A DNA stretch of 61,006 bases from Vibrio neptunius. Lineage in GTDB: Bacteria; Pseudomonadota; Gammaproteobacteria; Enterobacterales; Vibrionaceae. The notes under the pieces were generated by a model, which made no database searches, had not been told where the DNA came from, and was given only the letters and a program-made list of their open reading frames with translations. Of the stretch, positions 47,206 through 57,535 are shown in pieces (the stretch's first letter is position 1; every line of letters starts with the position of its first letter). The stretch spans positions 1 to 61,006 of the forward strand of contig NZ_JXXU01000026.1 in assembly GCF_000967495.1 (NCBI RefSeq). The letters run 5' to 3'. The translations under genes and the position numbers were made by a program.

Positions 47206-47634
47206 CTAGAATGTGTATTTAACGCCGAGCGCTCCGCCAATCTTAAGTTCTGGGCCACTATACACATCCAACTCTGGTTGAATCTGACCATACATATTCC
47301 AGTCTTGACTGAAGTTCCAGTTCAGACCAATGGGGACACGCGCCCCAAACTCTTTATGATCCCATTCGCTCCATGCCCCCGCACCGACATACCAAGTAAA
47401 AGGTACGTCCTGACCAAATTCTCCACGAGCGAGTATGTAGTCAAATGCAGCTCCGTCATTACCTACTGTAAACCGGTACTGATGATTCAATTCAAAGACT
47501 GCACTTAGATCTTGGTCTACCGCCATCCCAACGGAGAGTTCCATAAGCTCTAAACTTTCAGCAATGACGCTTGCGCTCGACGCGACGGCCGCAACACCTA
47601 ATAGGCTTTTAACTAGTGTACTTTTCTTCATCAC
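47206..47634 (-). CDS. Small outer-membrane-type beta-barrel protein, 142 aa
   Basis: Signal peptide (KSTLVKSLLGVAAVASSASV, cleavage near IA-ESL) followed by amphipathic strands with many Tyr/Trp/Gly residues (FTWYVGAGAWSEW, NWNFSQDWNMYGQIQ) and a terminal Phe (GVKYTF). This suggests a small outer-membrane barrel or a barrel-like periplasmic protein. Family and function not recognised. Single gene, convergent with the metS operon. Confidence 0.7.
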   Translation of the reverse strand: MMKKSTLVKSLLGVAAVASSASVIAESLELMELSVGMAVDQDLSAVFELNHQYRFTVGNDGAAFDYILARGEFGQDVPFTWYVGAGAWSEWDHKEFGARVPIGLNWNFSQDWNMYGQIQPELDVYSGPELKIGGALGVKYTF

Positions 47635-47810
47635 TCTGATCTAGATTTAAATAAAACAGCGTGCAATTTTCCAGTTGTGCGATGAAAAGATGTCATAGAA
47701 AGGTAAGGAGGTCGTTAGAAACCAGAGTATTTTATCGCTTCCACTATGCAATAACATTTAACCAAACGTATTCGCCAACCGCTCTTGATTTCAGCTCTAA
47801 CAAAACAAAA

Positions 47811-47828
47811 GGAGGCCTAATGGCCTCC
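47811..47828 (-). terminator. Terminator of ptsG
   Basis: GGAGGCC/GGCCTCC stem with TAAT loop; TTTTG follows on the minus strand, 30 bases after the ptsG stop. Confidence 0.8.
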
Positions 47829-47857
47829 TCTTTATCAATTAAATGAGTAAGTGGGTA

Positions 47858-49288
47858 TTAGCCGTGGTTACGGATCCACTCATCCATTTCAGTTTTTAGG
47901 TTGTCAGACTTAGTACCGAAGATAGCCTGAACACCACCTGCTACAACCACTACGCCAGCCGCGCCTAGTTGTTTCAGTTTGTCTTGATCAACCGCCTCTG
48001 TATCCGCTACTGCAACGCGCAGGCGAGTGATACATGCATCTAGGCCAGTGATGTTTGCTTTACCACCGAATGCGGCAACAAGCTCACCTGCCATGTCTGA
48101 ACCAGATGTCGCGACTGCTTCTTTAGATTCATCTTCACGACCAGGTGTTTTAAGGTCCATCGCTTTGATAACTGTGCGGAATACTACGTAGTAGATAACC
48201 GCATAAACCAAACCAACACCCACCATCAAACCGATTTTCTGTGCGTTGCCAGATAGTACGATGAAATCGATTAGACCGTGTGAGAACGAAGTACCGTGTA
48301 CGAAACCTAGAGTGTTTGCAACAACGTATGCAGAACCAGCTAGTAGAGCGTGGATGCCGTACAGCAAAGGAGCAACAAATAGGAATGAGAATTCGATTGG
48401 CTCTGTGATACCAGTTAGGAATGAAGTCAATGCAGCAGACGCCATGATACCCATTACCTTCGCACGGTTCTCTGGCTTGGCAGAGTGTGCGATAGCAATA
48501 GCAGCAGCTGGTAAGCCGAACATCTTGAACATGTAACCGCCTGCTAGCTGACCGAATCCATTACCAACCGCACGAGAAGCTTCGTCAGCCACTAGGTAAC
48601 AAGTTAGAACGCCGTTTTGTGTCTCGCCATCTGCATTAACACAAGTGCCCGCTTCGAAGAAAAATGGTACGTTCCAAACGTGATGTAGACCGAATGGGAT
48701 CAGAGAACGCTCGACGATACCGTAGATACCGAATGCAACTTGTGGGTTCTGGTGTGCTGCCCAATCTGAGAAAGAAGCGATAGCACCACCAATTGGAGGC
48801 CATACTACTGACAGAACAATACCCAATGCGATAGCAGTAAAACCAGTGATGATAGGCACCGCGCGCTTACCTGCGAAGAAGCCTAGGTATTCAGGAAGCT
48901 GGATCTTGAAGAAGCGGTTGAATGCCCATGCAGCAACACCACCAACAAGAATACCGCCTAGAACGCCAGTGTCGATTTTTTCAACACCCATAACACCAGC
49001 CATCACGCCAAGCGTTGCTGTCATGATGCCGTAACCGACGATTGCAGCTAAACCTGCCACACCATCGTTATTAGTAAAGCCAAGTGCAACACCTACTGCG
49101 AAAAGTAGTGCCATTTGACCAAATACTGAACCACCCGCTTGCTCCATTAAGTTGGAAACAATTTCCGGAATGAAGCTCAAGTCGGCAGCACCAACCCCAA
49201 GTAGAATACCTGCAACAGGTAAAACCGATACTGGTAGCATCAGAGCTTTACCCACTTTTTGCAGGCTAGCAAAAAGGTTCTTAAACAT
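47858..49288 (-). CDS. ptsG: PTS glucose-specific EIIBC component
   Basis: 476 aa. Residues ~1-385 are the membrane-embedded EIIC sugar channel ([29 protein letters not shown], the conserved substrate loop); residues ~395-476 are the EIIB domain with the phosphorylated cysteine in [11 protein letters not shown]. It takes up and phosphorylates glucose using phosphate from EIIA-Glc. Mlc in this window is its expected repressor. A 444-base gap lies upstream. Confidence 0.94.
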   Translation of the reverse strand: MFKNLFASLQKVGKALMLPVSVLPVAGILLGVGAADLSFIPEIVSNLMEQAGGSVFGQMALLFAVGVALGFTNNDGVAGLAAIVGYGIMTATLGVMAGVMGVEKIDTGVLGGILVGGVAAWAFNRFFKIQLPEYLGFFAGKRAVPIITGFTAIALGIVLSVVWPPIGGAIASFSDWAAHQNPQVAFGIYGIVERSLIPFGLHHVWNVPFFFEAGTCVNADGETQNGVLTCYLVADEASRAVGNGFGQLAGGYMFKMFGLPAAAIAIAHSAKPENRAKVMGIMASAALTSFLTGITEPIEFSFLFVAPLLYGIHALLAGSAYVVANTLGFVHGTSFSHGLIDFIVLSGNAQKIGLMVGVGLVYAVIYYVVFRTVIKAMDLKTPGREDESKEAVATSGSDMAGELVAAFGGKANITGLDACITRLRVAVADTEAVDQDKLKQLGAAGVVVVAGGVQAIFGTKSDNLKTEMDEWIRNHG

Positions 49289-49690
49289 GTTTATGCTCCT
49301 GAAAAGTTATAAGAATTATCGGGTTCTAACGGCACACCCCCGTAGCCTTAAATGTTAGCACCCCGAGAAAATGTAACCACATCTTGCAGTATATTTTCCG
49401 GCTCTAAATATATATTGATGGTGAACAAACTTTCTAGCAGGTTACGGAAATAAGTTTCAAACTAATAGATAGATCACAATCCAAAATAGGCAAATAGAAC
49501 CCATTATTTCAGTGTATCTGATTGATATTTATTAAATTAATATTAATGTCTATTAATTTTGACGAGTAAATAAAATAAACTCAATTGTTATTTCATGTAA
49601 CAAAATTACATTATGATACTTTCAGCTTCTCATCTTCAACAAAATTAGTAAACAAGACAATTTATAGTACTAAAAGTGATTTGAGACACA
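49289..49690. promoter_or_regulatory. ptsG upstream region with a candidate dyad
   Basis: About 400 AT-rich bases between ptsG and tatD terminator, with no gene. It holds a perfect dyad ATGTAA-CAAAA-TTACAT (49595-49611) next to TTATTTC, which faintly resembles AT-rich Mlc/NagC operators, and one CRP-like half-site (TGTGA, minus strand near 49478). These are weak; regulation by Mlc and CRP is expected from E. coli but not shown by these sequences. Confidence 0.3.
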
Positions 49691-49715
49691 AAAAAAGGAG
49701 CTTGCGCTCCTTTTT
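49691..49715 (-). terminator. Terminator of the fab-tatD gene block
   Basis: AAAAAGGAGC/GCTCCTTTTT stem with TTGC loop, just downstream of tatD; T-runs on both strands. Confidence 0.85.
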
Positions 49716-49732
49716 CATTCAAAACTCTTTTT

Positions 49733-50500
49733 TTATCTCAAAAAAAGATTTCGGAAGTTTTGACTGGTTTTTAAGCCAACTTCGCTTAGTGATGTGTTTT
49801 TTAACTGGGCAATATAGGAAGCAACTTCAACCACGTATGCAGGCTGGTTCTGTTTCCCTCGGTGTGGCACAGGTGCAAGGTACGGTGAATCAGTTTCAAT
49901 TAATAATCTATCAAGTGGTAGTGTTTTAACCACTTCTTTTAGTTCAGTTGCCTGCCTGAAAGTAACGATCCCTGAAATGGAGATATAAAAACCAAGATCC
50001 ATCGCCGCTTCAGCGAAAGCAAGGTCTTCGGTGAAACAGTGAATCACGCCGCCACATTTATCAGCCTGGCCTCGACGTAAAATATCCAACGTATCTTGTC
50101 GGGCATTCCGTGTGTGAATGATCAAAGGTTTATTCAGCTTAACGGCTAATTCAACGTGCTGTTGGAATCTTAGCTTTTGTAACTCAGCAGTCTCAGGTTG
50201 ATAGTGGTAATCCAGCCCCGTTTCACCTATTGCAACAACTCTGGGATGCGAGGCATATTCGTGTAATCGGTCTAAGGCAAACTCACTCTCTACATCTAGA
50301 GGATGAACACCACAAGAAGCGTAAACGTTGCCAAAAGGCTCAATCATTTCCAGCATCGCAGGAAACGAATCTAGTGTAACCCCAACAGAAAGTAGCTCTG
50401 AGACTTTGGCCGCCTTAGCCTTTTCAACTACGTCTTCAATACCAGAATGCAGATCCTGATAATCCAGTTTGTCTAAATGACAATGTGAGTCTACAAACAT
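49733..50500 (-). CDS. tatD: TatD-family metal-dependent hydrolase
   Basis: 255 aa TIM-barrel metallohydrolase with FVDSHCHLDKL, AIGETGLDYHY, HTRNA, VIHCF and LIETDSPYLAP giving the metal ligands. Family members are 3'-5' exonucleases or deoxyribonucleases active on damaged DNA and D-aminoacyl-tRNA-type substrates. This one is in the position of E. coli ycfH, directly after holB, with which it overlaps by 10 bases; YcfH-like is the more exact name. Confidence 0.9.
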   Translation of the reverse strand: MFVDSHCHLDKLDYQDLHSGIEDVVEKAKAAKVSELLSVGVTLDSFPAMLEMIEPFGNVYASCGVHPLDVESEFALDRLHEYASHPRVVAIGETGLDYHYQPETAELQKLRFQQHVELAVKLNKPLIIHTRNARQDTLDILRRGQADKCGGVIHCFTEDLAFAEAAMDLGFYISISGIVTFRQATELKEVVKTLPLDRLLIETDSPYLAPVPHRGKQNQPAYVVEVASYIAQLKNTSLSEVGLKTSQNFRNLFLR

Positions 50501-51453
50501 GATTCCTCATTAAATTTAAATAACCAATCTAAGATCAGCAGTTCGCTATTCAACCCGGTGTGCTCTCGTAATTGTCCAATCAACTGACTCAGGTTTGTTG
50601 TTTGAGTATAGAGCAATTGATAACTGAGTTTGGCCGCCAGAACCTTTGAGCCTGGTGTAAAATAAGGCATCTGAACACCAAAATGACTCTTTTGAGCATC
50701 TGTCAGCAAAAACCATATCCATTGTAGGTACTCAGATGGTGATGTCGCCAGCTCTTTGGCTAGCTTGACGCTATCGCCCGTCAATTGAGTGACTTCAAGG
50801 AAATGCTTTTCAATCTGATGATATTTTTCAATTTTCCCCTGTTCAACAAACGCTTGAGTCTTGAGTGGCGCATTGCCATTGACATGTGCCGCAAAAGCAG
50901 GGATTGCCAAAGTGACTTGTTCATTTAACCATTGAGCAAGCAACTCTGAGCCCGGATTCACTACGTGCCATTGCTGGCAACGGCTGGTAATCGTTGGAAG
51001 CAACCGATGTGCTTTGTAACTAACCAGAAGAAACATACAACTGTTAGATGGCTCTTCTAGTGTTTTTAATAAAGCATTTGCAGCAGATTCGTTCATCGCT
51101 TCTGCGGGCTCGATGATGAACAACCTCACTCCTGACAACTGTGAAGACTCTTGAGCTAAACGATTACACTCGCGCACCTGCTCTACCGTGATAGTTTTGC
51201 CTTCTTTCTCGGGTTTAACAATATGGAAATCCGGGTGATTGCGTGCCTGCATTAGCTGGCAACTATGGCAAAAACCGCAAGCTTCACTGGCATAGTTGCT
51301 ACACATTGCAGCTCCACTAAACCGCTCCACGAGTTGCTCAGCACCCAGTCCTTTTTCCGCTATCAATAGTGCTGCATTGGAAAACCTATCTGATTCCAGA
51401 CTAGCCTGCCATTCGCGCCAAGTGTCGGTTAACCAAGGATAGATAGAATTCAT
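50491..51453 (-). CDS. holB: DNA polymerase III delta' subunit
   Basis: 320 aa clamp-loader AAA+ protein. The zinc module CSNYASEACGFCHSC is present, followed by the sensor and SRC region (TITSRCQQW). As usual in delta' the P-loop is degenerate (IAEKGLGAEQLVERF) so it does not hydrolyse ATP. It loads the beta clamp together with delta and tau/gamma. The start lies two bases from the tmk stop; overlaps tatD downstream. Confidence 0.94.
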   Translation of the reverse strand: MNSIYPWLTDTWREWQASLESDRFSNAALLIAEKGLGAEQLVERFSGAAMCSNYASEACGFCHSCQLMQARNHPDFHIVKPEKEGKTITVEQVRECNRLAQESSQLSGVRLFIIEPAEAMNESAANALLKTLEEPSNSCMFLLVSYKAHRLLPTITSRCQQWHVVNPGSELLAQWLNEQVTLAIPAFAAHVNGNAPLKTQAFVEQGKIEKYHQIEKHFLEVTQLTGDSVKLAKELATSPSEYLQWIWFLLTDAQKSHFGVQMPYFTPGSKVLAAKLSYQLLYTQTTNLSQLIGQLREHTGLNSELLILDWLFKFNEESCL

Positions 51454-51455
51454 GG

Positions 51456-52085
51456 TTATTGTGCCAACCAGTTCGTTAAATGGGTTCTAATATCTTGTGC
51501 GACGCTATCAATACTTTGTTCAGCGCTAACTACAACGATACTTTCATCATTGCTTGCCAACTCAAGATAACGCTCTCTTGTACGGTCGAAAAAGCTCATA
51601 TCCATCTTCTCAATTCGATCCAACTCGCCTCGGCCTCTCGCCCGCTCAAGGCCGACGCGTGGGTCAAGGTCAAGGTAAATGGTCAAATCTGGTTTAAAGT
51701 CACCCAATGTTGTCTGCTTAAGCGCCGCCATAGTTTGTTTAGATATTTGACGTCCGCCTCCTTGATAAGCCTGAGAAGACATATCATGTCGATCGCCTAC
51801 TACCCAAGTACCGCTATCTAATGCTGGCTTAATGACATTTTCAACCAGCTGTACTCTCGCCGCATACATAAGGAGCAATTCGGTCATATCTTGCAACTCT
51901 TCCCCTACATGGTCTTGTTTGACCAAGGTTCTGAGTTTCTCAGCTAGCGCCGTTCCGCCCGGCTCACGAGTATTCGTTACCTTCTCAATACCTGCTTGCT
52001 TTAGCGTATCAAGCACCGCATTAATTGCTGTACTTTTACCTGCGCCTTCTAGGCCTTCAATTACAATGAATTTAGCTTGTTTCAT
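51456..52085 (-). CDS. tmk: Thymidylate kinase
   Basis: 209 aa. P-loop [10 protein letters not shown] (residues ~10-19), the DRH region [18 protein letters not shown] and lid [12 protein letters not shown]. It phosphorylates dTMP to dTDP. The start overlaps the mltG stop by four bases; between mltG and holB, the conserved order. Confidence 0.96.
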   Translation of the reverse strand: MKQAKFIVIEGLEGAGKSTAINAVLDTLKQAGIEKVTNTREPGGTALAEKLRTLVKQDHVGEELQDMTELLLMYAARVQLVENVIKPALDSGTWVVGDRHDMSSQAYQGGGRQISKQTMAALKQTTLGDFKPDLTIYLDLDPRVGLERARGRGELDRIEKMDMSFFDRTRERYLELASNDESIVVVSAEQSIDSVAQDIRTHLTNWLAQ

Positions 52086-53098
52086 TTATTACTTCTTAAC
52101 TGTCTTAGATATGCGCGTACCGCGCGATTGTGTTCACTCAGCGTCTTGGAAAAAACATGCCCGCCATCTCCGCTGGCCACAAAGTATAAGTAACTGCTGT
52201 TTTCAGGATTGGTGGCTGCAGCAATGGAGGCCTCACCCGGCATCGCAATCGGTGTTGGCGGTAAGCCAAAAATCACATAGGTATTGTAAGCTGTGGGTGT
52301 GCGTAAATCTTTCTTGCGTATGTTACCATCATATTTTTCGCCCATACCGTAGATCACTGTTGGGTCGGTCTGAAGGCGCATCCGCTTGTTAAGACGGTTT
52401 ACAAACACTCCCGCAACACGTTCACGCTCAGCACTTACTGCCGTCTCTTTTTCAATGATAGAAGCCAGGATTAATGCATCGTATGGAGTCTTTAACGGCA
52501 AATTTTCTTGCCTTTGCCGCCAGTGCTTATCAAGAATTTGCTGCAACTTTTTTGCAGCTCGCTTGATGATATCAAGATCAGAAGTACCGAGCGTGTAATG
52601 ATAAGTTTCAGCAAGTAATAAGCCTTCAAGTTTTGATTCTTCAAGGCCAAGTTGTTGCGCAATCTCTGCTTCACTCAAAGCCGATGTTTTATGCTCAAGG
52701 TACGGGGCTTGTTCTAATGCTAATCGCCATTCCGCGAATGTTGAACCTTCAACAAAGGTAATGGCGAATTGGTGCTCTTTGCCGGTTTTGAACAGCTCTA
52801 GCGCTTGTTTGAGGTCAATACCGGGAGTAAGCAAATATGTCCCTGCTTTCACTTGTGTGAGTTCTGGGTGAAATCGTCGAACTAGCTTTGACACACCAGC
52901 AGCAGCAATCAATTCATCATCCGTTAAATCAGCCAGTAAACGGTTGAAACTCATACCCGTCTCAATCGTATAAATCTGTTCTTCTTTCAGCTTTAATGGC
53001 TGAGTCACATACTCATCGACTTGTTTAGTAACATAAATAAATCCTGCACCAGCAATCACTAATACAAGTGCCAGAAATAAGGTGATTCTCTTAATCAC
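52082..53098 (-). CDS. mltG: Endolytic murein transglycosylase MltG
   Basis: 338 aa from a GTG at 53098. One N-terminal membrane helix ([17 protein letters not shown]), then a LysM-like and YceG catalytic domain with the active glutamate in LASIIEKET and the conserved [11 protein letters not shown] and [16 protein letters not shown]. It cuts nascent glycan strands at the inner membrane. GTGA overlap with the pabC stop shows translational coupling. Confidence 0.94.
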   Translation of the reverse strand: MIKRITLFLALVLVIAGAGFIYVTKQVDEYVTQPLKLKEEQIYTIETGMSFNRLLADLTDDELIAAAGVSKLVRRFHPELTQVKAGTYLLTPGIDLKQALELFKTGKEHQFAITFVEGSTFAEWRLALEQAPYLEHKTSALSEAEIAQQLGLEESKLEGLLLAETYHYTLGTSDLDIIKRAAKKLQQILDKHWRQRQENLPLKTPYDALILASIIEKETAVSAERERVAGVFVNRLNKRMRLQTDPTVIYGMGEKYDGNIRKKDLRTPTAYNTYVIFGLPPTPIAMPGEASIAAATNPENSSYLYFVASGDGGHVFSKTLSEHNRAVRAYLRQLRSNK

Positions 53099-53898
53099 GG
53101 GTTAACCATCTCCTGAATTTTTTTTGTTATTGTTCCTATTGAAAAGGTCTGTGTGCCAATGCTTTTTACTGGGGCGACACCAAGGATTGAGTTTGATATA
53201 AAGACTTCTTCTGCTTCGTTTAGCTCTTCAAGCCTGTAATGACCAATCGATAAAGTAAGCCCACAATTTGATAAGCGTTCAGCAACAACGCGACGCATAA
53301 CACCTGCAACCCCCGCGTTCGTCAAATCGGGGGTGTAGATGATTCCCCGTTTGACCCAATACAAATTGGCCATTGTTGTCTCAATTACATAGCCGTTCAC
53401 ATCCAGTGCAATTCCATCAAGGAAACCTTGTTGGTCCATTTCAGCTTTGAGCAATACTTGCTCAAGTCGATTATTGTGCTTATGGCCCGCCAACAAAGGG
53501 TTTACCCCTAGTCTCTTGCTACATAAACCTAAACCAATTCCATCCATCAACCATTGTTCATAGTGAACCGGATAATTAAAGGCGCCAATAGTAACATTTG
53601 GTAAGGTCACTTGAGTAGGGCTATATCCACGCCCACCTTCTCCTCGGCTGATGTGTAACTTCAACCCTGAGCGAGTAGACTCTAGACACATTTTTTCTAA
53701 CCAATCTTGAACCTCTCTCCAGTTCGGAGAGGCGATACCTAGTAAGTCGAGGCAAGATTGCATCCGGTCTTGATGTTTATCCCAATGTTGAATGCGACCT
53801 TTGACAACCAACATGGTGGTGAAACAACCGTCCCCATATTGAAATGAGCGATCAGTAAGGGAGATTGAGTCTGTGGTGTGTCCATTTACCAAGTACAT
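53095..53898 (-). CDS. pabC: Aminodeoxychorismate lyase
   Basis: 267 aa from the ATG at 53898 (MYLVNGHTTDSISLTDRSFQ). Fold-type IV PLP enzyme with DRSFQYGDGCFTT, the PLP lysine in AGHKHNNRLEQ and the phosphate region of VIETTMANLYWV. It converts 4-amino-4-deoxychorismate to p-aminobenzoate and pyruvate for folate. It follows the fabF terminator and starts the pabC-mltG-tmk-holB-tatD run, with overlaps between most genes. Confidence 0.93.
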   Translation of the reverse strand: MYLVNGHTTDSISLTDRSFQYGDGCFTTMLVVKGRIQHWDKHQDRMQSCLDLLGIASPNWREVQDWLEKMCLESTRSGLKLHISRGEGGRGYSPTQVTLPNVTIGAFNYPVHYEQWLMDGIGLGLCSKRLGVNPLLAGHKHNNRLEQVLLKAEMDQQGFLDGIALDVNGYVIETTMANLYWVKRGIIYTPDLTNAGVAGVMRRVVAERLSNCGLTLSIGHYRLEELNEAEEVFISNSILGVAPVKSIGTQTFSIGTITKKIQEMVNP

Positions 53899-53918
53899 AA
53901 TTGATATCCACATAAAAG

Positions 53919-53954
53919 AAAACGGCTTAATGCCAAAGCATTAAGCCGTTTTAT
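53919..53954 (-). terminator. Terminator of fabF
   Basis: A 14-bp perfect stem AAACGGCTTAATGC/GCATTAAGCCGTTT, followed on the minus strand by TTTTC. It separates the fab genes from pabC. Confidence 0.88.
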
Positions 53955-53975
53955 CACAAATTGGGTTGTGACTCT

Positions 53976-55220
53976 TTATATCTTTTTGAAAACCAAAGAA
54001 CCGTTAGTACCACCAAAACCAAACGAGTTACAAATGGCGTACTCTGAATCGATAGGTTGTGCCGTATGCGGTACTAGATCAATATCTTCAAGACCTTCGT
54101 CACGATTATCTAGATTAATCGTTGGTGGAACCATTTGATCAACCAGTGACATGATAGTCACGATCGCCTCAACAGAACCTGCGGCACCAAGTAGGTGTCC
54201 TGTCATCGACTTAGTTGAAGAAACTTTCACTTGCTTAGTGCCTTCTTCACCTAGCGCACGACGGATACCTTTCACTTCAGCCACATCGCCAGCAGGAGTA
54301 GACGTACCATGTGCGTTTACGTAGCCGACTTGTGTCCCCGTGATACCCGCGTCACGCATGGCGGCTTCCATTGCTAAAGCACCACCTGATCCGTCTTCGC
54401 TCGGAGACGTCATATGGTATGCATCTCCAGACATACCAAAGCCAACCAGCTCTGCGTAAATCTTGGCACCACGAGCTTTTGCATGCTCGTACTCTTCCAA
54501 TACAATGATGCCCGCGCCATCACCTAGAACGAAGCCATCACGATCTTTGTCCCATGGTCGAGAGGCTTTTTGTGGCTCGTCGTTGCGAGTCGACAACGCT
54601 TTCGCCGCACCGAAACCTGCCATACCCAGCGGCGTCGATGCTTTTTCAGCACCACCAGCAACCATAGCTTCAGCATCACCGTAAGCGATCATGCGAGCGG
54701 CATGACCAATGTTGTGCAAACCCGTGGTACACGCCGTGGAGATAGCGATGTTAGGGCCACGAAGACCACGCATAATAGATAAGTTACCAGCAACCATGTT
54801 TACAATGGTTGAGGGCACGAAAAATGGGCTAACTTTGCGAGGACCTTTATCAACAAGTGCAGTATGGCCAGCTTCGATAAGATCAAGGCCACCAATGCCT
54901 GAACCAATCGCAACACCGACGCGTGCTGCGTTGTCTTCATTAATTTGCAAGCCAGAGTCGTCTAGAGCCTGCATACCGGCTGCGATGCCGTACTGGATGA
55001 ATAAATCCATCTTACGAGCATCTTTCTTGGACATGTACTCTGTACAGTCAAAATCTTTTACTAAGCCTGCAAAGCGAGTGGAAAAGTTTTCAGCATCAAA
55101 GTGCTCAATATTAACGATACCACTTTGACCGGCTAGCAGGGCTTTCCAGGATGATTCAACGGTGTTGCCGACCGGTGACAACATACCCATGCCAGTGACA
55201 ACAACACGACGCTTGGACAC
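53976..55220 (-). CDS. fabF: Beta-ketoacyl-ACP synthase II
   Basis: 414 aa condensing enzyme. Cys in [10 protein letters not shown], His in [11 protein letters not shown] and His in [13 protein letters not shown] form the Cys-His-His triad. It elongates acyl-ACP with malonyl-ACP and controls the temperature-dependent step to vaccenate. Last of the fab genes, after acpP; a GC-rich hairpin stands between them. Confidence 0.97.
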   Translation of the reverse strand: MSKRRVVVTGMGMLSPVGNTVESSWKALLAGQSGIVNIEHFDAENFSTRFAGLVKDFDCTEYMSKKDARKMDLFIQYGIAAGMQALDDSGLQINEDNAARVGVAIGSGIGGLDLIEAGHTALVDKGPRKVSPFFVPSTIVNMVAGNLSIMRGLRGPNIAISTACTTGLHNIGHAARMIAYGDAEAMVAGGAEKASTPLGMAGFGAAKALSTRNDEPQKASRPWDKDRDGFVLGDGAGIIVLEEYEHAKARGAKIYAELVGFGMSGDAYHMTSPSEDGSGGALAMEAAMRDAGITGTQVGYVNAHGTSTPAGDVAEVKGIRRALGEEGTKQVKVSSTKSMTGHLLGAAGSVEAIVTIMSLVDQMVPPTINLDNRDEGLEDIDLVPHTAQPIDSEYAICNSFGFGGTNGSLVFKKI

Positions 55221-55275
55221 GATTTTATTCTCCGGGATTGAAATGTATGAGAGGTAAAGAAGGAATAAAAGAACA

Positions 55276-55297
55276 CAGGCGACCGGAAGGCCGCCTG
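55276..55297 (-). terminator. Hairpin between acpP and fabF (attenuator or terminator)
   Basis: On the minus strand CAGGCGGCC-TTCC-GGTCGCCTG forms a 9-bp stem, one pair being G-U, so it is more stable on this strand. It is followed by TGTTCTTTTATT. It lies 10 bases after the acpP stop and probably lowers fabF transcription relative to acpP. Confidence 0.7.
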
Positions 55298-55306
55298 AGA
55301 GAGATA

Positions 55307-55540
55307 TTACTGAGCGCTGTTCACGTAGTCGATAGCAGCTTGAACAGTAGTGATTTTCTCAGCTTCTTCGTCTGGAATCTCAGTGTCAAATTCTTCTTCT
55401 AGAGCCATTACTAGTTCAACAGTGTCTAGAGAATCAGCACCTAGATCATCAACGAAAGAAGCTTCGTTTTTAACTTCTGCTTCGTCTACACCTAGCTGTT
55501 CAACAATGATTTTCTTTACGCGTTCTTCGATGTTGCTCAT
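55307..55540 (-). CDS. acpP: Acyl carrier protein
   Basis: 77 aa from the ATG at 55540 ([20 protein letters not shown]); a longer in-frame reading upstream has no ribosome site. The phosphopantetheine serine is in [10 protein letters not shown] (residue ~37). Strongly acidic, almost identical in pattern to E. coli AcpP. It carries acyl chains in fatty-acid synthesis. The 235-base region to fabG is long enough for an extra acpP promoter, as in E. coli. Confidence 0.97.
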
Positions 55541-55775
55541 TTTTTCTTTTCCTTTACAGATTTCGCTCAATGCGATGATTCCGTAGTTTATTCGAACTAT
55601 TGAAAGTTGCAAGGGGGTCCTTGCTGGTCAAACCACAATTTTCGCGATTTTAACCGAAATTCAATACATTTTTGACTTATATCATGCACAAATGTTGCGC
55701 ATTTTAATGCCAGTTATCACAAACTGTAGGCCATTTTTATGACAACGAATAGCCCATTTTGTTCAAACATAGGCA

Positions 55776-56510
55776 TTAAACCATGTACATGCCACCATTA
55801 ACATGCAAAGTTTCACCAGTAATGTACGCAGCTTCCGGAGAAGCTAGGAACGCTACCGCTGATGCAATTTCGCGAGGGTCACCAAGACGACCTGCCGGCA
55901 CGTTTGCAAGAGTTGCTGCACGTTGCTCGTCATTTAGCGCCTTAGTCATATCAGTTTCGATAAATCCCGGTGCAACAGTATTAACGGTTACGCCACGAGA
56001 GGCTACCTCACGCGCCATGGATTTAGTGAAACCAATCACGCCAGCTTTCGCTGCTGCATAGTTAGTTTGACCTGCATTGCCCATTGTACCAACAACTGAA
56101 CCAACGTTGATGATACGGCCCGCACGTTTCTTCATCATGCCACGAAGTACCGCTTTTGACATTCGGTAGATCGGTGTCAGGTTAGTATTGATGATGTCAT
56201 TCCATTCGTCATCTTTCATACGCATAAGTAAGTTATCACGCGTAATACCTGCATTGTTCACCAGAATATCGATTGCGCCAAACTCATCATTAATATTTTT
56301 CAGAGTTGCTTCAATGGATTCGATATCTGTCACGTTTAGCGCCAGGCCTTTACCATTTTCACCAAGGTATTCACTGATTGCAGCAGCACCATTTTCTGAA
56401 GTCGCAGTACCGATAACCGTCGCGCCACGTTCAACAAGAATTTCAGCGATAGCACGACCAATACCTCGACTTGCGCCAGTAACCAGTGCAATCTTGCCTT
56501 CTAGGTTCAT
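55776..56510 (-). CDS. fabG: 3-Oxoacyl-ACP reductase
   Basis: 244 aa from the second of two adjacent ATGs (MNLEGKIALVTGASRGIG); either is possible. SDR with TGASRGIG, NNAG in LVNNAGITRDN, catalytic Ser, Tyr and Lys in NVGSVVG and YAAAKAG. It reduces 3-oxoacyl-ACP with NADPH. Starts 24 bases after the fabD stop. Confidence 0.97.
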   Translation of the reverse strand: MNLEGKIALVTGASRGIGRAIAEILVERGATVIGTATSENGAAAISEYLGENGKGLALNVTDIESIEATLKNINDEFGAIDILVNNAGITRDNLLMRMKDDEWNDIINTNLTPIYRMSKAVLRGMMKKRAGRIINVGSVVGTMGNAGQTNYAAAKAGVIGFTKSMAREVASRGVTVNTVAPGFIETDMTKALNDEQRAATLANVPAGRLGDPREIASAVAFLASPEAAYITGETLHVNGGMYMV

Positions 56511-56533
56511 CATGATTGTTATTCCTTAAAAGT

Positions 56534-57457
56534 TTACTTAGCGGCTTCTAAAGATGCAGCATCGTTTACTGCAGCGCCACTGAGTGTCTTCACAATACGT
56601 TTTGTCAGACCCGTTAGAACTTTACCCGGGCCTAATTCAAGAAGTCTTTCTACACCTTGCTCGCTCATTAGCTGTACACTTTCAGTCCAGCGAACTGGGC
56701 TGTATAGCTGGCGCACAAGTGCACTTTTAATTTTCGCTGGGTCATTTTCAGCAACAACATCAACGTTATTGATAACTGGCAATAGAGGAGTATTGAATTC
56801 AATCTCTTCTAGAGCGACAGCCAGCTTATCGGCTGCTGGCTTCATCAAAGCACAGTGAGAAGGCACTGAAACTGGCAGTGGCAGAGCTCGCTTCGCCCCC
56901 GCTTCTTTACACAAAGCACCTGCGCGTTCGACTGCGTCTTTACTACCTGCAATCACAACCTGACCGGGTGAGTTGTAATTTACTGGTGATACCACTTCAC
57001 CTTGAGCCGCTTCTTCACACGCTTTAGCAATAGACTCATCAGCTAGACCGATGATCGCGAACATAGCCCCAGTGCCTGCTGGCACTGCTTCTTGCATGAG
57101 TTGACCACGCAGCTCAACCAGCTTGATTGCTTCTTTAAAGTCAATCACACCAGCACATACTAATGCCGAATATTCACCTAGACTATGGCCCGCTAGGTTC
57201 GCTGGCTGCTCTAGGCCAAGCTCTTGCCAAACACGCCAGATAGCCACCGAGGATGCTAACAGTGCTGGTTGAGTACGAAAAGTTTGGTTGAGATCTTCAG
57301 CTGGGCCATTTTGAACCAACGCCCATAGGTCGTAACCTAACGCCTCAGATGCTTCCGAAAAAGTGTTTTTTACTACTTCATACTGTTCGCCAAGTTCAGC
57401 AAGCATACCGACTGCTTGTGAGCCCTGACCTGGAAATACGATAGCAAAATTGCTCAT
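56534..57457 (-). CDS. fabD: Malonyl-CoA-ACP transacylase
   Basis: 307 aa. FPGQGSQ at the N-terminus, nucleophile Ser92 in GHSLGEYSAL, Arg in LVELRGQLMQ and His in SVPSHCALM. It moves malonyl from CoA to ACP. A 16-bp perfect hairpin precedes it in the gap after fabH. Confidence 0.97.
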   Translation of the reverse strand: MSNFAIVFPGQGSQAVGMLAELGEQYEVVKNTFSEASEALGYDLWALVQNGPAEDLNQTFRTQPALLASSVAIWRVWQELGLEQPANLAGHSLGEYSALVCAGVIDFKEAIKLVELRGQLMQEAVPAGTGAMFAIIGLADESIAKACEEAAQGEVVSPVNYNSPGQVVIAGSKDAVERAGALCKEAGAKRALPLPVSVPSHCALMKPAADKLAVALEEIEFNTPLLPVINNVDVVAENDPAKIKSALVRQLYSPVRWTESVQLMSEQGVERLLELGPGKVLTGLTKRIVKTLSGAAVNDAASLEAAK

Positions 57458-57483
57458 TTTCTTTTCCTTTAAAACAAAGTAAC

Positions 57484-57520
57484 AAAGATTAAGATGCCTA
57501 ATAAAGGCATCTTAATCTTT
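57484..57520 (-). terminator. Hairpin between fabH and fabD (attenuator)
   Basis: AAAGATTAAGATGCCT and AGGCATCTTAATCTTT are perfect 16-base complements with a five-base loop. The T-run after it on the minus strand is interrupted (GTTACTTTG), so termination is likely partial and part of the transcripts would enter fabD. Confidence 0.7.
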
Positions 57521-57535
57521 TAAATTTGGTTGGGA

